Shown here piece by piece: positions 44,544 through 53,185 of a DNA stretch of 53,186 bases. The stretch is taken from assembly GCA_017441295.1 (NCBI GenBank), contig JAFRYA010000014.1, forward strand, positions 1-53,186, in the 5' to 3' direction. The translations under genes and the position numbers were made by a program. Every line of letters starts with the position of its first letter. Position 1 is the stretch's first letter. The notes under the pieces were generated by a model. It searched no databases. It was not told the DNA's origin and worked only from the letters and a program-made list of their open reading frames with translations. The DNA comes from Lachnospiraceae bacterium. Its GTDB lineage: Bacteria; Bacillota; Clostridia; Lachnospirales; Lachnospiraceae.

Positions 44544-45908
44544 TTATACCGGTGGAAGCTGTGCGAAGCTGGCCTCCAGCTCGGCATCTGTCGGAATGTA
44601 ATCATCCATCAGGCCGTCATGGAATTTCTCATAAGCAACCATGTCGAAATAACCTGTGCCGGTCAGGCCGAAGACGATGTTCTTGGCCTCTCCGGTTTCC
44701 TTACATTTAAGAGCTTCATCAATAGCAACTTTGATCGCGTGTGAGCTCTCAGGAGCAGGCAGGATGCCTTCTACGCGGGCGAAGCGCTCTGCTGCTTCAA
44801 ATACCTGGGTCTGAGGAACAGCGATTGCTTCCATCAGACCGTCATCATACAGCTGTGACAGAATGGAGCTCATGCCATGGTACCTGAGTCCGCCTGCGTG
44901 GTTCGGTGCCGGAATAAAGTTGCTGCCAAGCGTGTACATTTTGGCCAGCGGGCAAACCATACCGGTGTCGCAGAAGTCGTAAGCGTATTTGCCTCTGGTG
45001 AAGCTCGGGCAGGAAGCCGGCTCAACCGCGATGATCCTGCAGTCCAGGTCGCCTTTAATCTTGTCTCTCATAAATGGAGAGATCAGACCGCCGAGGTTGG
45101 AGCCGCCGCCTGCGCAGCCTACTATGATGTCTGGTTTAATATCGTATTTCTTCAGTGCAGCCTCTGTCTCAAGACCGATGATGCTCTGATGAAGGAGAAC
45201 CTGATTAAGTACGCTGCCGAGTACATATCTGTAGCCCGGTGTGGATGTAGCCACTTCAACTGCCTCTGAAATAGCGCATCCCAGACTGCCTGTTGTGCCT
45301 GGATGAGCCTCGAGAATCTTCTGGCCAATCTGTGTGGTCATGGAAGGTGACGGTGTAACGCTGGCTCCATAGGTGCGCATTACTTCACGTCTGAAAGGCT
45401 TCTGCTCGTATGAAACCTTAACCATGAATACCTTGCAGTCCAGTTTGAAGTATGAGCAGGCCATGGAGAGCGCTGTGCCCCACTGTCCTGCGCCGGTCTC
45501 TGTGGTAACGCCTTTGAGGCCCTGCATCTTAGCGTAATATGCCTGGGCGATAGCGGAGTTCAGTTTGTGTGAACCGCTGGTGTTATTGCCCTCGAATTTG
45601 TAATAAATGTGAGCCGGTGTACCCAGCTCCTTCTCCAGGCAGTAAGCCCTTACCAATGGTGAAGGACGGTACATCTTATAGAAGTTGTAGATCTCTTCCG
45701 GAATCGGGAAGTACGCTGTATCATTGTCCAACTCCTGCTTGATGAGTTCTTCACAGAATACCGGAGCCAGTTCTTCGGCTTTCATCGGTTCATGGGTTCC
45801 GGGATTCAGCAGCGGAGCAGGTTTGTTGATCATGTCAGCCCGGAGGTTATACCATGCTTTCGGCATCTCGTTTTCTTCTAAATAAATTTTGTACGGGATT
45901 TCTTTCAT
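44544..45908 (-). CDS. TrpB-like PLP-dependent enzyme (tryptophan synthase beta subunit, TrpB2 type)
   Basis: The 454-residue protein has the PLP lysine K115 in GSHKLNSA, the TTETGAGQWGTA substrate loop and the glycine-rich phosphate cradle VGCAGGGSNLGG. The N-terminal extension (PYKIYLEENEMPKAWYNLRADM) is characteristic of the TrpB2 group rather than TrpB1. It joins indole and serine to make tryptophan, usually without TrpA; no other trp gene is nearby. AGGAGG precedes the ATG. A structured leader with a terminator hairpin directly before the ribosome site suggests attenuation. Confidence 0.93.
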   Translation of the reverse strand: MKEIPYKIYLEENEMPKAWYNLRADMINKPAPLLNPGTHEPMKAEELAPVFCEELIKQELDNDTAYFPIPEEIYNFYKMYRPSPLVRAYCLEKELGTPAHIYYKFEGNNTSGSHKLNSAIAQAYYAKMQGLKGVTTETGAGQWGTALSMACSYFKLDCKVFMVKVSYEQKPFRREVMRTYGASVTPSPSMTTQIGQKILEAHPGTTGSLGCAISEAVEVATSTPGYRYVLGSVLNQVLLHQSIIGLETEAALKKYDIKPDIIVGCAGGGSNLGGLISPFMRDKIKGDLDCRIIAVEPASCPSFTRGKYAYDFCDTGMVCPLAKMYTLGSNFIPAPNHAGGLRYHGMSSILSQLYDDGLMEAIAVPQTQVFEAAERFARVEGILPAPESSHAIKVAIDEALKCKETGEAKNIVFGLTGTGYFDMVAYEKFHDGLMDDYIPTDAELEASFAQLPPV

Positions 45909-45921
45909 TTTATTTACCTCC

Positions 45922-46087
45922 TAAAAAAATAACGGTACAGGTTAATCTGTACCGCATGAAATCAATATCATAACATTGCAAATCAACCTTACATCTAATA
46001 TTTAGTAAGGCGCCACCAGAACTTATTTGCAATATCATATAATCTCTTCATAACTGTCCTCTGTTACTTTAAAGCGTTAAAAATATT
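45922..46087 (-). promoter_or_regulatory. Structured 5' leader of trpB2 with attenuator; possible riboswitch
   Basis: The attenuator is CGGTACAG-ATTAAC-CTGTACCG followed by TTATTTTTTT, ending immediately before AGGAGG. Upstream, ATTGCAAAT and ATTTGCAAT (9-bp complement, around 46035-46027 and 45981-45973) enclose a GGTGGCGCC segment and a CCTTAC/GTAAGG hairpin. The GGTGGCGCC motif resembles a T-box core fitting a tRNA with discriminator G, but no specifier stem I is recognisable. I cannot assign a known riboswitch class. Confidence 0.6.
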
Positions 46088-46093
46088 GTGTGA

Positions 46094-46122
46094 AGTATAA
46101 CCCCGCAGGCAATAGGTGTCAA
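46094..46122 (-). promoter_or_regulatory. Promoter of trpB2
   Basis: On the minus strand TTGACA (46122-46117), 17 bases and TATACT (46099-46094). The predicted transcript start is near 46087, giving a leader of about 180 nt. Confidence 0.8.
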
Positions 46123-46176
46123 GTATTGTTTTCCAAAAAGATCTTTTTTTATGCAACAATTCTTTTTCTTAAGTTG

Positions 46177-46182
46177 TATAAT
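46177..46182 (+). promoter_or_regulatory. -10 element of the MATE gene
   Basis: TATAAT 12 bases before the ATG at 46195 implies a 5' leader of only about six bases; no clear -35 hexamer and no Shine-Dalgarno. Confidence 0.45.
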
Positions 46183-46194
46183 ACGTCATTGGAT

Positions 46195-47547
46195 ATGAGT
46201 ACTGATAATAATATTGATTTTTCGAATAAACAGCTGGCCAATCTGATCTGGCCGCTCATATTGGAACAGTTTCTGACGCTGGCGGTCGGACTGGCTGACT
46301 CGATGATGGTTGCGCAGGTCGGAGACGCTGCTGTATCCGGAGTTTCGCTGGTCGATTCCATCAGCGTTTTAATGGCATATATCTTTTCTGCAATGGGTGC
46401 CGGAGGCGTGGCCGTCTGCGGACAGTATCTGGGCAGGTCCAACAACAGCCTGGCCCGCAAGGCCGGCAATCACCTAGTTGCCATGATGTTCGTGCTGGCA
46501 GCTTTGCTGACCGCGCTGCTCTACATCTTCAATTTCGGCATCCTGCACCATCTGTTCGGACGGATCGACAGGGACGTAATGAGCGCCACAACAACCTACT
46601 ACATGATCGTAATGGCTTCCGTTCCGGCCATCGCACTCTACAACGCCGGCGCAGCCCTGTTCCGCGCAATGGACATGACCAAGATGACACTGAAGACATC
46701 CCTGCTGATGAATGCTATCAACGTGGCAGGCAATGCGATCCTCATCTTCGGCCTGAAATGCGGCGTGGAAGGCGTAGCCATCCCTACACTCGTTTCCAGA
46801 TGGATTGCGGCATTCCTGATCTTAGGACTGCTGCTGAACAAGAAATACATTCTGAATATCAGAGAACTGTTTAAGTTCAAGGTTGAAAAGCAGATTCTCA
46901 AGAATATCGTTTCTCTCGGCATCCCGAGCGGCATCGAGAACGGAATGTTCCAGCTGGGTAAGATAATGCTCTTCAGCTTTATTTCAACGCTGGGCACCGC
47001 GAGCATCACCGCCAATGCCATCGGCGGCACAATGGCGGGATTCCACTGCATGCCGGGATTCGGCATCAACCTCGCCATGACTACAGTTATCAGCAAGTGC
47101 ATCGGTGCCGGAGCCTTCGACAAGGCGAGATATTATTTCAAAAAGCTGTATCTGTGGACAATGGCGCTCACAGCCGTCTGGTGCGGTCTGATAATAGCGC
47201 TCACACCTCTGGTGCTCAGGATTTATGATGTTTCGCCTGAAGCCACGCAGATGGCGCGGACCATCTGCCTCTTGCACGCCTGCAGCACGTTCGTGCTCTG
47301 GATCCCGGCCTTCGTAACACCGGCGTTCCTGAGAAGCACGGGTGACGCGACATTTACAATGATCTGCAGCTCGATCACGATGTGGGTCGGCAGGGTCGGC
47401 ATGGGCATCGTGCTCGGCGGATATTTCGGGCTGGGCATCGTCGGCGTATGGATCGCCCACACGATCATCGACTGGATCGCGCGCAGCATCATTTACCTGC
47501 TGCGGTACCGAAGCGGCAAATGGACAACGAAAGCAATCAAGCAATAA
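46195..47547 (+). CDS. MATE family multidrug/metabolite exporter
   Basis: From ATG 46195 the protein is 450 residues with about twelve hydrophobic helices. LANLIWPLILEQFLTLAVGLADSMMVAQVGDAAVSGVSLVDS is the typical first MATE repeat, echoed in the second half (KNIVSLGIPSGIENGMFQLGKIMLFSFISTLGTASITANAIGG). It exports organic cations or metabolites in exchange for Na+ or H+. The in-frame ATG at 46090 would add 35 atypical residues that overlap the trpB2 promoter, so I reject it. Confidence 0.92.
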   Translation: MSTDNNIDFSNKQLANLIWPLILEQFLTLAVGLADSMMVAQVGDAAVSGVSLVDSISVLMAYIFSAMGAGGVAVCGQYLGRSNNSLARKAGNHLVAMMFVLAALLTALLYIFNFGILHHLFGRIDRDVMSATTTYYMIVMASVPAIALYNAGAALFRAMDMTKMTLKTSLLMNAINVAGNAILIFGLKCGVEGVAIPTLVSRWIAAFLILGLLLNKKYILNIRELFKFKVEKQILKNIVSLGIPSGIENGMFQLGKIMLFSFISTLGTASITANAIGGTMAGFHCMPGFGINLAMTTVISKCIGAGAFDKARYYFKKLYLWTMALTAVWCGLIIALTPLVLRIYDVSPEATQMARTICLLHACSTFVLWIPAFVTPAFLRSTGDATFTMICSSITMWVGRVGMGIVLGGYFGLGIVGVWIAHTIIDWIARSIIYLLRYRSGKWTTKAIKQ

Positions 47548-47577
47548 AAAACTCCGGCTTCAGAGGCCGGAGTTTTA
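47546..47577. terminator. Bidirectional terminator after the MATE gene
   Basis: Stem ACTCCGGC / GCCGGAGT with a 7-base loop, an A-run before it and T-runs after it; it serves both convergent genes. Confidence 0.85.
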
Positions 47578-47593
47578 TTTATTATACTATTAT

Positions 47594-48595
47594 TTATGCC
47601 CTTCGGTTCTTTATTGCTCCGAACAACATGATCAAAGCGCAGACAATCATCACCACAGCGTCAGCTATCTGAACTAAAATATATGAGGTTAAGCCGATAT
47701 GCATTACGGCAACTCCAAGTGCAGCGAGCGCGGCTCCCAGAACTATTTTACCCGCAAAAGAAATTATATATACCGGGATCCATCTCTTAGTTGTCTGAGA
47801 CGCCAGCCCATAGCATGCCGCGAGCATAAACAAACAGCAGACTACAAGGAAATTACATATCGCTCCAACTCTTATCAGTCCTGCTGCCATTCTCTCTGTT
47901 TCACTAATACTTGTAAACAAACTGAAAACAAGCCTCGGAGCGAGCAGTTGGAAAGCAGATATTAAAAGCATTACAAATGCAGCTATGCTGCCAAGGATGA
48001 TAACCGCCTTTTTTGCAGATGTTCTGGCCAGAATGAACAGCGCCAGCGCTATTCCATTCATTATTGACGACAGACCGAACATCGATAATGCGCTATTCGT
48101 AATTGATACTGCCGAAATCGCATCGGATCCTATCATGCCATAAAACGGCATTGTAATAATAGATTGGATATAGCCGGCCAGCCACATTATTACGGCAAAT
48201 ATATTAACCAGCAGCACATCCTTACCGGTAATCTTCCACAGGTGTTTTCTTCTGATTATCAGCACCAGGACCGGAGCAATCATGCTTATGATGAGCATAC
48301 CAAGATTTATTAACGCTGAAGACAGGTATGCCGCTGCTACTGTACCATTGAAATAACCTGTAGATGACATCTGGAGCGCGGTAATTCCATAGTTTACCAG
48401 AATCCCCAGAAATCCCAGGGCGAAATATATTACTGCCAGCAGTACTCCTCTTTTCGCGGATTTTGGCGCGGCCGGTTCAGTTACCGGCGGCGGTGTTACA
48501 GGCGGAACCTGAGCCTGCTGGGCAAGCCGTGATCCGCAATAAACACAGAAAACACTTTCTGACGGCAGTTCCTTGCCGCAATTTGGACAATACAT
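47594..48595 (-). CDS. Zinc-ribbon polytopic membrane protein
   Basis: The 333-residue protein starts with a zinc ribbon (CPNCGKELPSESVFCVYCGSRL, four Cys), then a Pro-rich linker (VPPVTPPPVTEPAAPK) and about eight hydrophobic helices. AAGGAGATA precedes the ATG. Architecture of this kind is common in Clostridia, but I know of no function. It is the last gene of a minus-strand run with yqeY and the acetyltransferase. Confidence 0.8.
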   Translation of the reverse strand: MYCPNCGKELPSESVFCVYCGSRLAQQAQVPPVTPPPVTEPAAPKSAKRGVLLAVIYFALGFLGILVNYGITALQMSSTGYFNGTVAAAYLSSALINLGMLIISMIAPVLVLIIRRKHLWKITGKDVLLVNIFAVIMWLAGYIQSIITMPFYGMIGSDAISAVSITNSALSMFGLSSIMNGIALALFILARTSAKKAVIILGSIAAFVMLLISAFQLLAPRLVFSLFTSISETERMAAGLIRVGAICNFLVVCCLFMLAACYGLASQTTKRWIPVYIISFAGKIVLGAALAALGVAVMHIGLTSYILVQIADAVVMIVCALIMLFGAIKNRRA

Positions 48596-48610
48596 AAACG
48601 CTATCTCCTT

Positions 48611-49048
48611 TTACTTGCAAAGTTCCTCAACGACTTTGCTGATGACCTTGCCGTCAGCCTTGCCTCGGAGCTCGCCCATGACGTTCTTCATGATCATGCC
48701 TTTGTTCCTGGTGGCGATGACGTCAGCGAACTTCTCGTTCAGGACTGCCCTGATCTCGTCCTCGCTCATGAGCTTCGGAGCGTATTCATTGACAACGTTA
48801 TATCTGAACTGGTACTCAGCCTTGAGCTCAGCTCTGGAGTCCGGGCAGGTGTCGATCTGCTCCTGGATGCTCTTGAGTTCTTTGAGGATGATCCTGTCAG
48901 CGAATTCATCCGTGATCTCGTCACGGTGACCCTCGTCGATGGCAACCTTCTTGATTGCCTCGATAATGCCTGAAATAGCTTCCTTGCGCGGCTTGTCGTG
49001 TGCCTTCATGGCCGCGATCATATCATTTCTAATATCTTCGTATTTCAT
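48611..49048 (-). CDS. GatB/YqeY domain-containing protein
   Basis: This 145-residue protein matches YqeY (IRNDMIAAMKAHDKPRKEAISGIIEAIKKVAIDEG... ATRNKGMIMKNVMGELRGKADGKVISKVVEELCK). The domain equals the tRNA-binding tail of GatB, so YqeY probably binds tRNA; the role is not established. AAGGAG precedes the ATG. It lies one base after the acetyltransferase stop. Confidence 0.93.
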   Translation of the reverse strand: MKYEDIRNDMIAAMKAHDKPRKEAISGIIEAIKKVAIDEGHRDEITDEFADRIILKELKSIQEQIDTCPDSRAELKAEYQFRYNVVNEYAPKLMSEDEIRAVLNEKFADVIATRNKGMIMKNVMGELRGKADGKVISKVVEELCK

Positions 49049-49049
49049 T

Positions 49050-49610
49050 TTATTTCTCCTTTACAGGTTTGATTACTTTGGCAGGTGTTCCGACAGCAAT
49101 GCTGTACGGCGGAATATCGTGTGTAACGACCGACCCTGCGCCGATTACACAGCCGTCACCGATGGTTACGCCCGGCAGCACGGTGCAGCTGCCTCCGAAC
49201 CATACGTCCTTGCCTATATTAATGGCCTTACCGTGCGAAATTCCGGCTTTTCTCTTGTCAGGGTCAATATCATGGTTGATGCAGTAAAAGCCGCAATTTG
49301 GCCCAATAAGTGTGTTATCTCCTATATTGATGGGCGCCGCGTCAATAAATACGCACTGATAGTTGATCAGCACGTTTTTGCCGAGGTGCACATTGAAACC
49401 ATAGTCGCAGTAGAAAGGCGGCTTCATCGTGAGTCCAGGTCCGCAGTCGCCGAACAGCTCCCTGCAGATTTCAGCCTTGTGCGACGCGTCTGTGTCAGAC
49501 ATGTCGTTCAGACGAGCGATCATCTCACGGCAGCGCGCCTTGGCCTCCATCAGCTCCGGCGCATTGTAGATGAAATCTCCGCCCTGTTTAATAATGTCAA
49601 GATTGTTCAT
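49050..49610 (-). CDS. Sugar O-acetyltransferase (maltose/galactoside acetyltransferase-like, left-handed beta-helix)
   Basis: The 186-residue protein has an N-terminal Mac domain (YNAPELMEAKARCREMIARLND) and hexapeptide repeats (INIGDNTLIGPNCGFY, IGKDVWFGGSCTVLPGVTIGDGCVIGAGSVV). The catalytic His is probably in YCINHDID. It transfers acetyl from acetyl-CoA to a sugar hydroxyl. AAGGAG precedes the ATG. Confidence 0.92.
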   Translation of the reverse strand: MNNLDIIKQGGDFIYNAPELMEAKARCREMIARLNDMSDTDASHKAEICRELFGDCGPGLTMKPPFYCDYGFNVHLGKNVLINYQCVFIDAAPINIGDNTLIGPNCGFYCINHDIDPDKRKAGISHGKAINIGKDVWFGGSCTVLPGVTIGDGCVIGAGSVVTHDIPPYSIAVGTPAKVIKPVKEK

Positions 49611-49622
49611 TGTAAGCTCCTT

Positions 49623-49904
49623 TTATTTTAGTCCGCATTCGCTGCCATAGGCATCAATGAAATTCCGGATCGCGACCTGATGGAAACTCTTCCACGCGGT
49701 CGGATCAAAGCCCAGCCTGTGCACCGAATCTATCAGCACCAGCCCTCCATCGCCCGTGTCGACCAGATACTGATTCACAAACTTGCCCGGAATGCAGTAA
49801 ACCCTGTCCAGCATCTTAAAAGGCGGCACATAATAATTCATGGGATGCTCCATAGTATCCTTTATAAGCTTAGCAAGCCTATTGTTATTTGATTCAAGTG
49901 CCAT
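49623..49904 (-). pseudogene. Truncated metallo-beta-lactamase-fold protein (N-terminal fragment)
   Basis: The 93-residue product begins like an MBL-fold hydrolase (RVYCIPGKFVNQYLVDTGDGGLVLIDS) but stops before the HxHxDH metal site; full proteins have over 200 residues. The remaining ~35 residues (VHRLGFDPTAWKSFHQ... SECGLK) show no MBL motifs. It still has AAGGAG and a clean stop, so it may be translated. Most likely a decayed remnant at the head of the acetyltransferase operon, next to a repeat array. Confidence 0.6.
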
Positions 49905-49968
49905 GGCAAACTCCTTTACTGAATATAATAGACTTTTGGAGTGATATTTGCAATGAGTTCAAATGGTC

Positions 49969-50196
49969 TGACACGGATTTAAGGCAGTGAGTGTTTTCCC
50001 GAAGCCACTGACACAAAATGAAGGATATGAGTGTTTTTAACGTGTCAAAACGCGCATAAGTTCAAATCCGTGTCAAAACACCTCTCATAAACGCTCACAA
50101 GTTCAAATCTGTGTCACATCCAACTCAATAACGCTCATAACCTTAAATACGTGTCAGCTTCTTCGGAAAAACTTTTACAAAATATTGGCCGTGCCA
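49969..50196. repeat. 27-bp repeat array with 40-41 bp period and an orientation switch
   Basis: Units of 27 bp start at 49969, 50009 (both inverted), 50049, 50090 and 50130, plus a degenerate copy at 50170 (15 of 27 matches to the 50090 unit). Each reads AAC[GA]CTCA near one end and ends AAATCCGTGTCA or a close variant; TGTCA is invariant in the first five. Intervals are 40, 40, 41, 40 and 40 bp with 13-14 bp spacers of unrelated sequence. No protein-coding frame lies here. A weak extra copy may lie before 49969. The rest of the 386-bp gap holds the terminator at 50243. Confidence 0.88.
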
Positions 50197-50236
50197 CGGA
50201 TTTTCGTTTCTGGCAAGCCACTGCTCAATATCATAA

Positions 50237-50267
50237 CAAAAACCCCCTCCGCCTTATGCGGAGGGGG
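50237..50267 (-). terminator. Terminator of the S-layer-like gene
   Basis: A perfect 10-bp stem (CCCCCTCCGC / GCGGAGGGGG) with a 5-base loop; on the minus strand it is followed by TTTTTG. Confidence 0.9.
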
Positions 50268-50290
50268 CAATTGCATCTAAGGATCAAACC

Positions 50291-53185
50291 TTACTTGGCG
50301 TATCTGTAGAGGAATACGATCAGGTCCTCTCTGAGGATGTTCAGGTCACATCCGTAGCAAGGTACCGGATACTCGTAGCCTGCAGGAACATCTTCAGCCT
50401 TGGTGTAGCCGTTGGCTATGCCTTCGCTGACTGCCCACTGGAGTGCTCTGTAAGTATCAGACTTCGGTTTGTATCTGCCTTCAACGTCAGTGTAGTTCTT
50501 GATCTTGTCAGGATTTGTCGTTGCAGCCGGTTTGCCTGAGTATCTCCAGATAATGATCATTACTTCTTTTCTGGTGATCGGACGGCCAACACCGAATTGT
50601 CCGTAGAGCGGGCTCTCCGGATCAGTGTAGCCCTTAACGATACCGTTCTGCTGAGCCCATGCAATAGCTCTCTTGAAGTTATTGCTGAGGCCAGAACCTG
50701 CAATATCGCTGAATACGTCCTCAAGTCCTGCTGTGCTGACCTTCGGCATTCCTGCCAGTCTGTACATGAACAGTACGAACTCTTCACGGGTTGCTTCACG
50801 GCCTACGCCGAAGTACTCGAGGTTGTAGCCCTGAGTGATCGGATATGGTACGTGATCTGCTGCCCAGTATACTGCTCTGTAGAAGTACTGGTAGTTGTCT
50901 GCGTGGCTGTCAGGTGAACCTGCAACGTCGGCGAACAGTGTGGTTACTTCGCAGTCAGCTTCGTATGTGCCGTCTTCAGAAACAACGTGGATGATAACCA
51001 CTTTCTTCTGGCCGTACTTATGAGCTGTTACGAGACCGTTCTCGTCAACGCTTGCGATTGAAGGATCGCTGCTGGTCCATGTGCCCTTGTAGATCTTGCC
51101 ATCGTTGCCTACGAGGTTGAGCTGTTCTGTTCCGTATACCGGGATGGTTGCGTAGAACTTATCAAGCTCGATTACCAGGAGTTCATACTTAGCCTTTGCT
51201 TCAAGGTTCTGTGCAGGCATCGTCTCCGGAAGAGCCGGATCCCAACCAGCGAAGAAGTAATCAGGATCTGTAGGCGTCGGATCTGTCGGCAGGTAATCAG
51301 CGATTGTTGCTCCGAATGGAACTGTGATCGTGATAACCTCTGAACCGTTGTTCGGGTCTAAGGTGATGGTGTAATCAACCGGAGTGGCTTTGTACTTAGC
51401 GGTGTATGTTGCATCGCCAACTACTGCGACAACTTCAGGATCCCATCCGTCAAATGTGTAGGTGTACTCTGCAGTAGCTTCCTTGGTCGGTTCATCGCCT
51501 GTGTAAGCAGGAACTGTACCATAAGGAACCTTGCCGCTCTGAAGCACGGTAGTGCCGTCCTCGTCAACGAATGTGATGGTGTACTCGTTAACAGTGGTCT
51601 TCCACTTAGCTGTGTAAGTAGCGTTGCCTGTTACCATAGCAATTTCAGGATCCCATCCGTCGAACTCGTAGGTGTACTGTGCGTCAGCTTCCTTGGTCGG
51701 TGTCTCGCCCTTGTATGTCGGAGTCTCGCCATAATCGTAAGTCTCTGTGGTCTCAGTGCCGTCAACATTCCATGTGATGGTGTAGCTGTTGAGTGTCTGG
51801 CTGAACTGTGCGGTGTATGTTGCATCGCCGGTTACAGAAGCAATCTCAGGATCCCATCCGGTGAATGTGTAGGTGTACTGAGCATCAGCGGCCTTTTCAG
51901 GTGTTCCGTCCGGATACTTAGGTGTTACGCCGTACTCATAGGTCTCAGTAGTTTCAGCACCATCAACAACCCACTTAACTGTGTATTTTCTGACTGTCTC
52001 AGTAAATACTGCTGTGTAAGCTGCAGCTCCGGTTACAGTTGCGATCTCAGGAGTCCATCCTGCGAATGTGTAATCGAACTGAGCTGTAGATGCTTTAACA
52101 GGTGTATCGCCCTTGTATGAAGGTGTTGCGCCATACTCGTAAGACTCGCTGGTTACAACGCCCTCGACAATCCACATTACAGTGTAGGTGTTCTTGGTTG
52201 CGGTGTATGTAGCAGTATAAGTTGCTTCGCCGGTTACTTTGACAACTGCAGGTGTCCAGCCCTTGAAGGTGTAGGTGTACTCAGCGGTTGCTGCCTTGGT
52301 AGGCATCTCAGCTGTGTAGTTAGGAACCTCACCGTAAGGTACCTGGAGGATCTGGAGTGTCTGGCCATCATCATTCTTGAATGTGATGGTGTAAACGTTA
52401 ACGGTTGTCTTAAATACTGCTGTGTAGGTAGCTTCGCCGGTTACCTCTGCAATCTCCGGAGTCCATCCGTCGAATTCGTAGGTGTACTGTGCGTCAGCTG
52501 CCTTTACAGGTGTCTCACCCTTATATGAAGGTGTTTCACCGTATTTATATGTTTCTGTTGTCAGCGTGCCGTCAACATCCCATGTGATCGTGTACTCGTT
52601 TAATGTAGCCTCGAATACTGCTGTGTAAGTAGCATCATCAGTTACAGGGACGATTGCAGGTGTCCACTCTTTGAATGTGTATGTGTACTGTGCGTCAGCT
52701 GCCTTTACAGGTTCGCCGTTCGGATAAACCGGAGTTGCGCCGTACGCATAGGTCTCAGTAGTTTCAACACCGTCAACAACCCATGTGATTGTGTACTGGT
52801 CGCCTGAATACTTAGCCTTGAGAGCAACGTCTGCCTTAACAGGTGTCTCAAAGTCATAAGCTTCATCGCCTGCGAACCATCCAAGGAATGTGCATCCATC
52901 CTTAACCGGATCAGCAGGCTTAGCTGCCTTAGCATTGTAACGTACACTCTGTGCCTCAGGAGCAGGTGCGCCGCCGTCAGCGTCGAATGTTACGTTGAAG
53001 TACTCGTTCTTATCAACGATCTCGCCGTCCACAACAACGATCTGAGGATCCTTGTCGTTCTTGCCGGTGAGTGTGATGTCGTTCGGGTCAATAACAAGTA
53101 CGAATACCTGAGCATTCTCTTCGTTGCCGTCCCAAGCGAACTTGAAGGTGTAGTTGATGGTCTTGCCAGCGGCAAGTGCTTCCTC
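50291..53185 (-). CDS. Large repeat protein with Ig-like and three S-layer homology domains, 5' partial
   Basis: The frame stays open to the right window edge, so the N-terminus and signal peptide are outside; the internal GTG at 53032 is not the start. The visible ~964 residues contain an entry repeat, seven tandem repeats of about 67 residues (DNA about 51388-52801; YTITWxVDG...TETYxYGxTPxYxG...ADAQYTYTFxGWxPEI...VTGxATYTAxF) of the Listeria-Bacteroides (Flg_new) type, and a divergent last repeat. An Ig-like BIG2 segment (YGTEQLNLVGNDGKIYKGTWTSSDPSIASVDENGLVTA) and three SLH modules at the C-terminus (ADVAGSP, VFSDIAGSG, YTDVEG) follow. It is cell-wall anchored, probably adhesive. Confidence 0.93.
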   Translation of the reverse strand, partial: EEALAAGKTINYTFKFAWDGNEENAQVFVLVIDPNDITLTGKNDKDPQIVVVDGEIVDKNEYFNVTFDADGGAPAPEAQSVRYNAKAAKPADPVKDGCTFLGWFAGDEAYDFETPVKADVALKAKYSGDQYTITWVVDGVETTETYAYGATPVYPNGEPVKAADAQYTYTFKEWTPAIVPVTDDATYTAVFEATLNEYTITWDVDGTLTTETYKYGETPSYKGETPVKAADAQYTYEFDGWTPEIAEVTGEATYTAVFKTTVNVYTITFKNDDGQTLQILQVPYGEVPNYTAEMPTKAATAEYTYTFKGWTPAVVKVTGEATYTATYTATKNTYTVMWIVEGVVTSESYEYGATPSYKGDTPVKASTAQFDYTFAGWTPEIATVTGAAAYTAVFTETVRKYTVKWVVDGAETTETYEYGVTPKYPDGTPEKAADAQYTYTFTGWDPEIASVTGDATYTAQFSQTLNSYTITWNVDGTETTETYDYGETPTYKGETPTKEADAQYTYEFDGWDPEIAMVTGNATYTAKWKTTVNEYTITFVDEDGTTVLQSGKVPYGTVPAYTGDEPTKEATAEYTYTFDGWDPEVVAVVGDATYTAKYKATPVDYTITLDPNNGSEVITITVPFGATIADYLPTDPTPTDPDYFFAGWDPALPETMPAQNLEAKAKYELLVIELDKFYATIPVYGTEQLNLVGNDGKIYKGTWTSSDPSIASVDENGLVTAHKYGQKKVVIIHVVSEDGTYEADCEVTTLFADVAGSPDSHADNYQYFYRAVYWAADHVPYPITQGYNLEYFGVGREATREEFVLFMYRLAGMPKVSTAGLEDVFSDIAGSGLSNNFKRAIAWAQQNGIVKGYTDPESPLYGQFGVGRPITRKEVMIIIWRYSGKPAATTNPDKIKNYTDVEGRYKPKSDTYRALQWAVSEGIANGYTKAEDVPAGYEYPVPCYGCDLNILREDLIVFLYRYAK

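Noticed and set aside
45950..46060. T-box riboswitch upstream of TrpB2
   Set aside because: GGTGGCGCC is suggestive, but there is no specifier stem I with a Trp codon and the motif is not placed next to the terminator as required.
46090..46194. Longer N-terminus of the MATE protein starting at 46090
   Set aside because: The extra 35 residues are atypical, lack a ribosome site and overlap the divergent trpB2 promoter.
46984..47544. His/Asp/Arg-rich antisense frame in the MATE gene
   Set aside because: Low-complexity antisense shadow of conserved transmembrane coding sequence.
49969..50196. Reading the 27-bp repeats as a CRISPR array
   Set aside because: Orientation switches after the second unit, spacers are only 13-14 bp, and repeats are too diverged.
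53032..53034. GTG at 53032 as the start of the S-layer protein
   Set aside because: The same frame stays open with plausible coding sequence to the window edge, no ribosome site is present, and no signal peptide follows.
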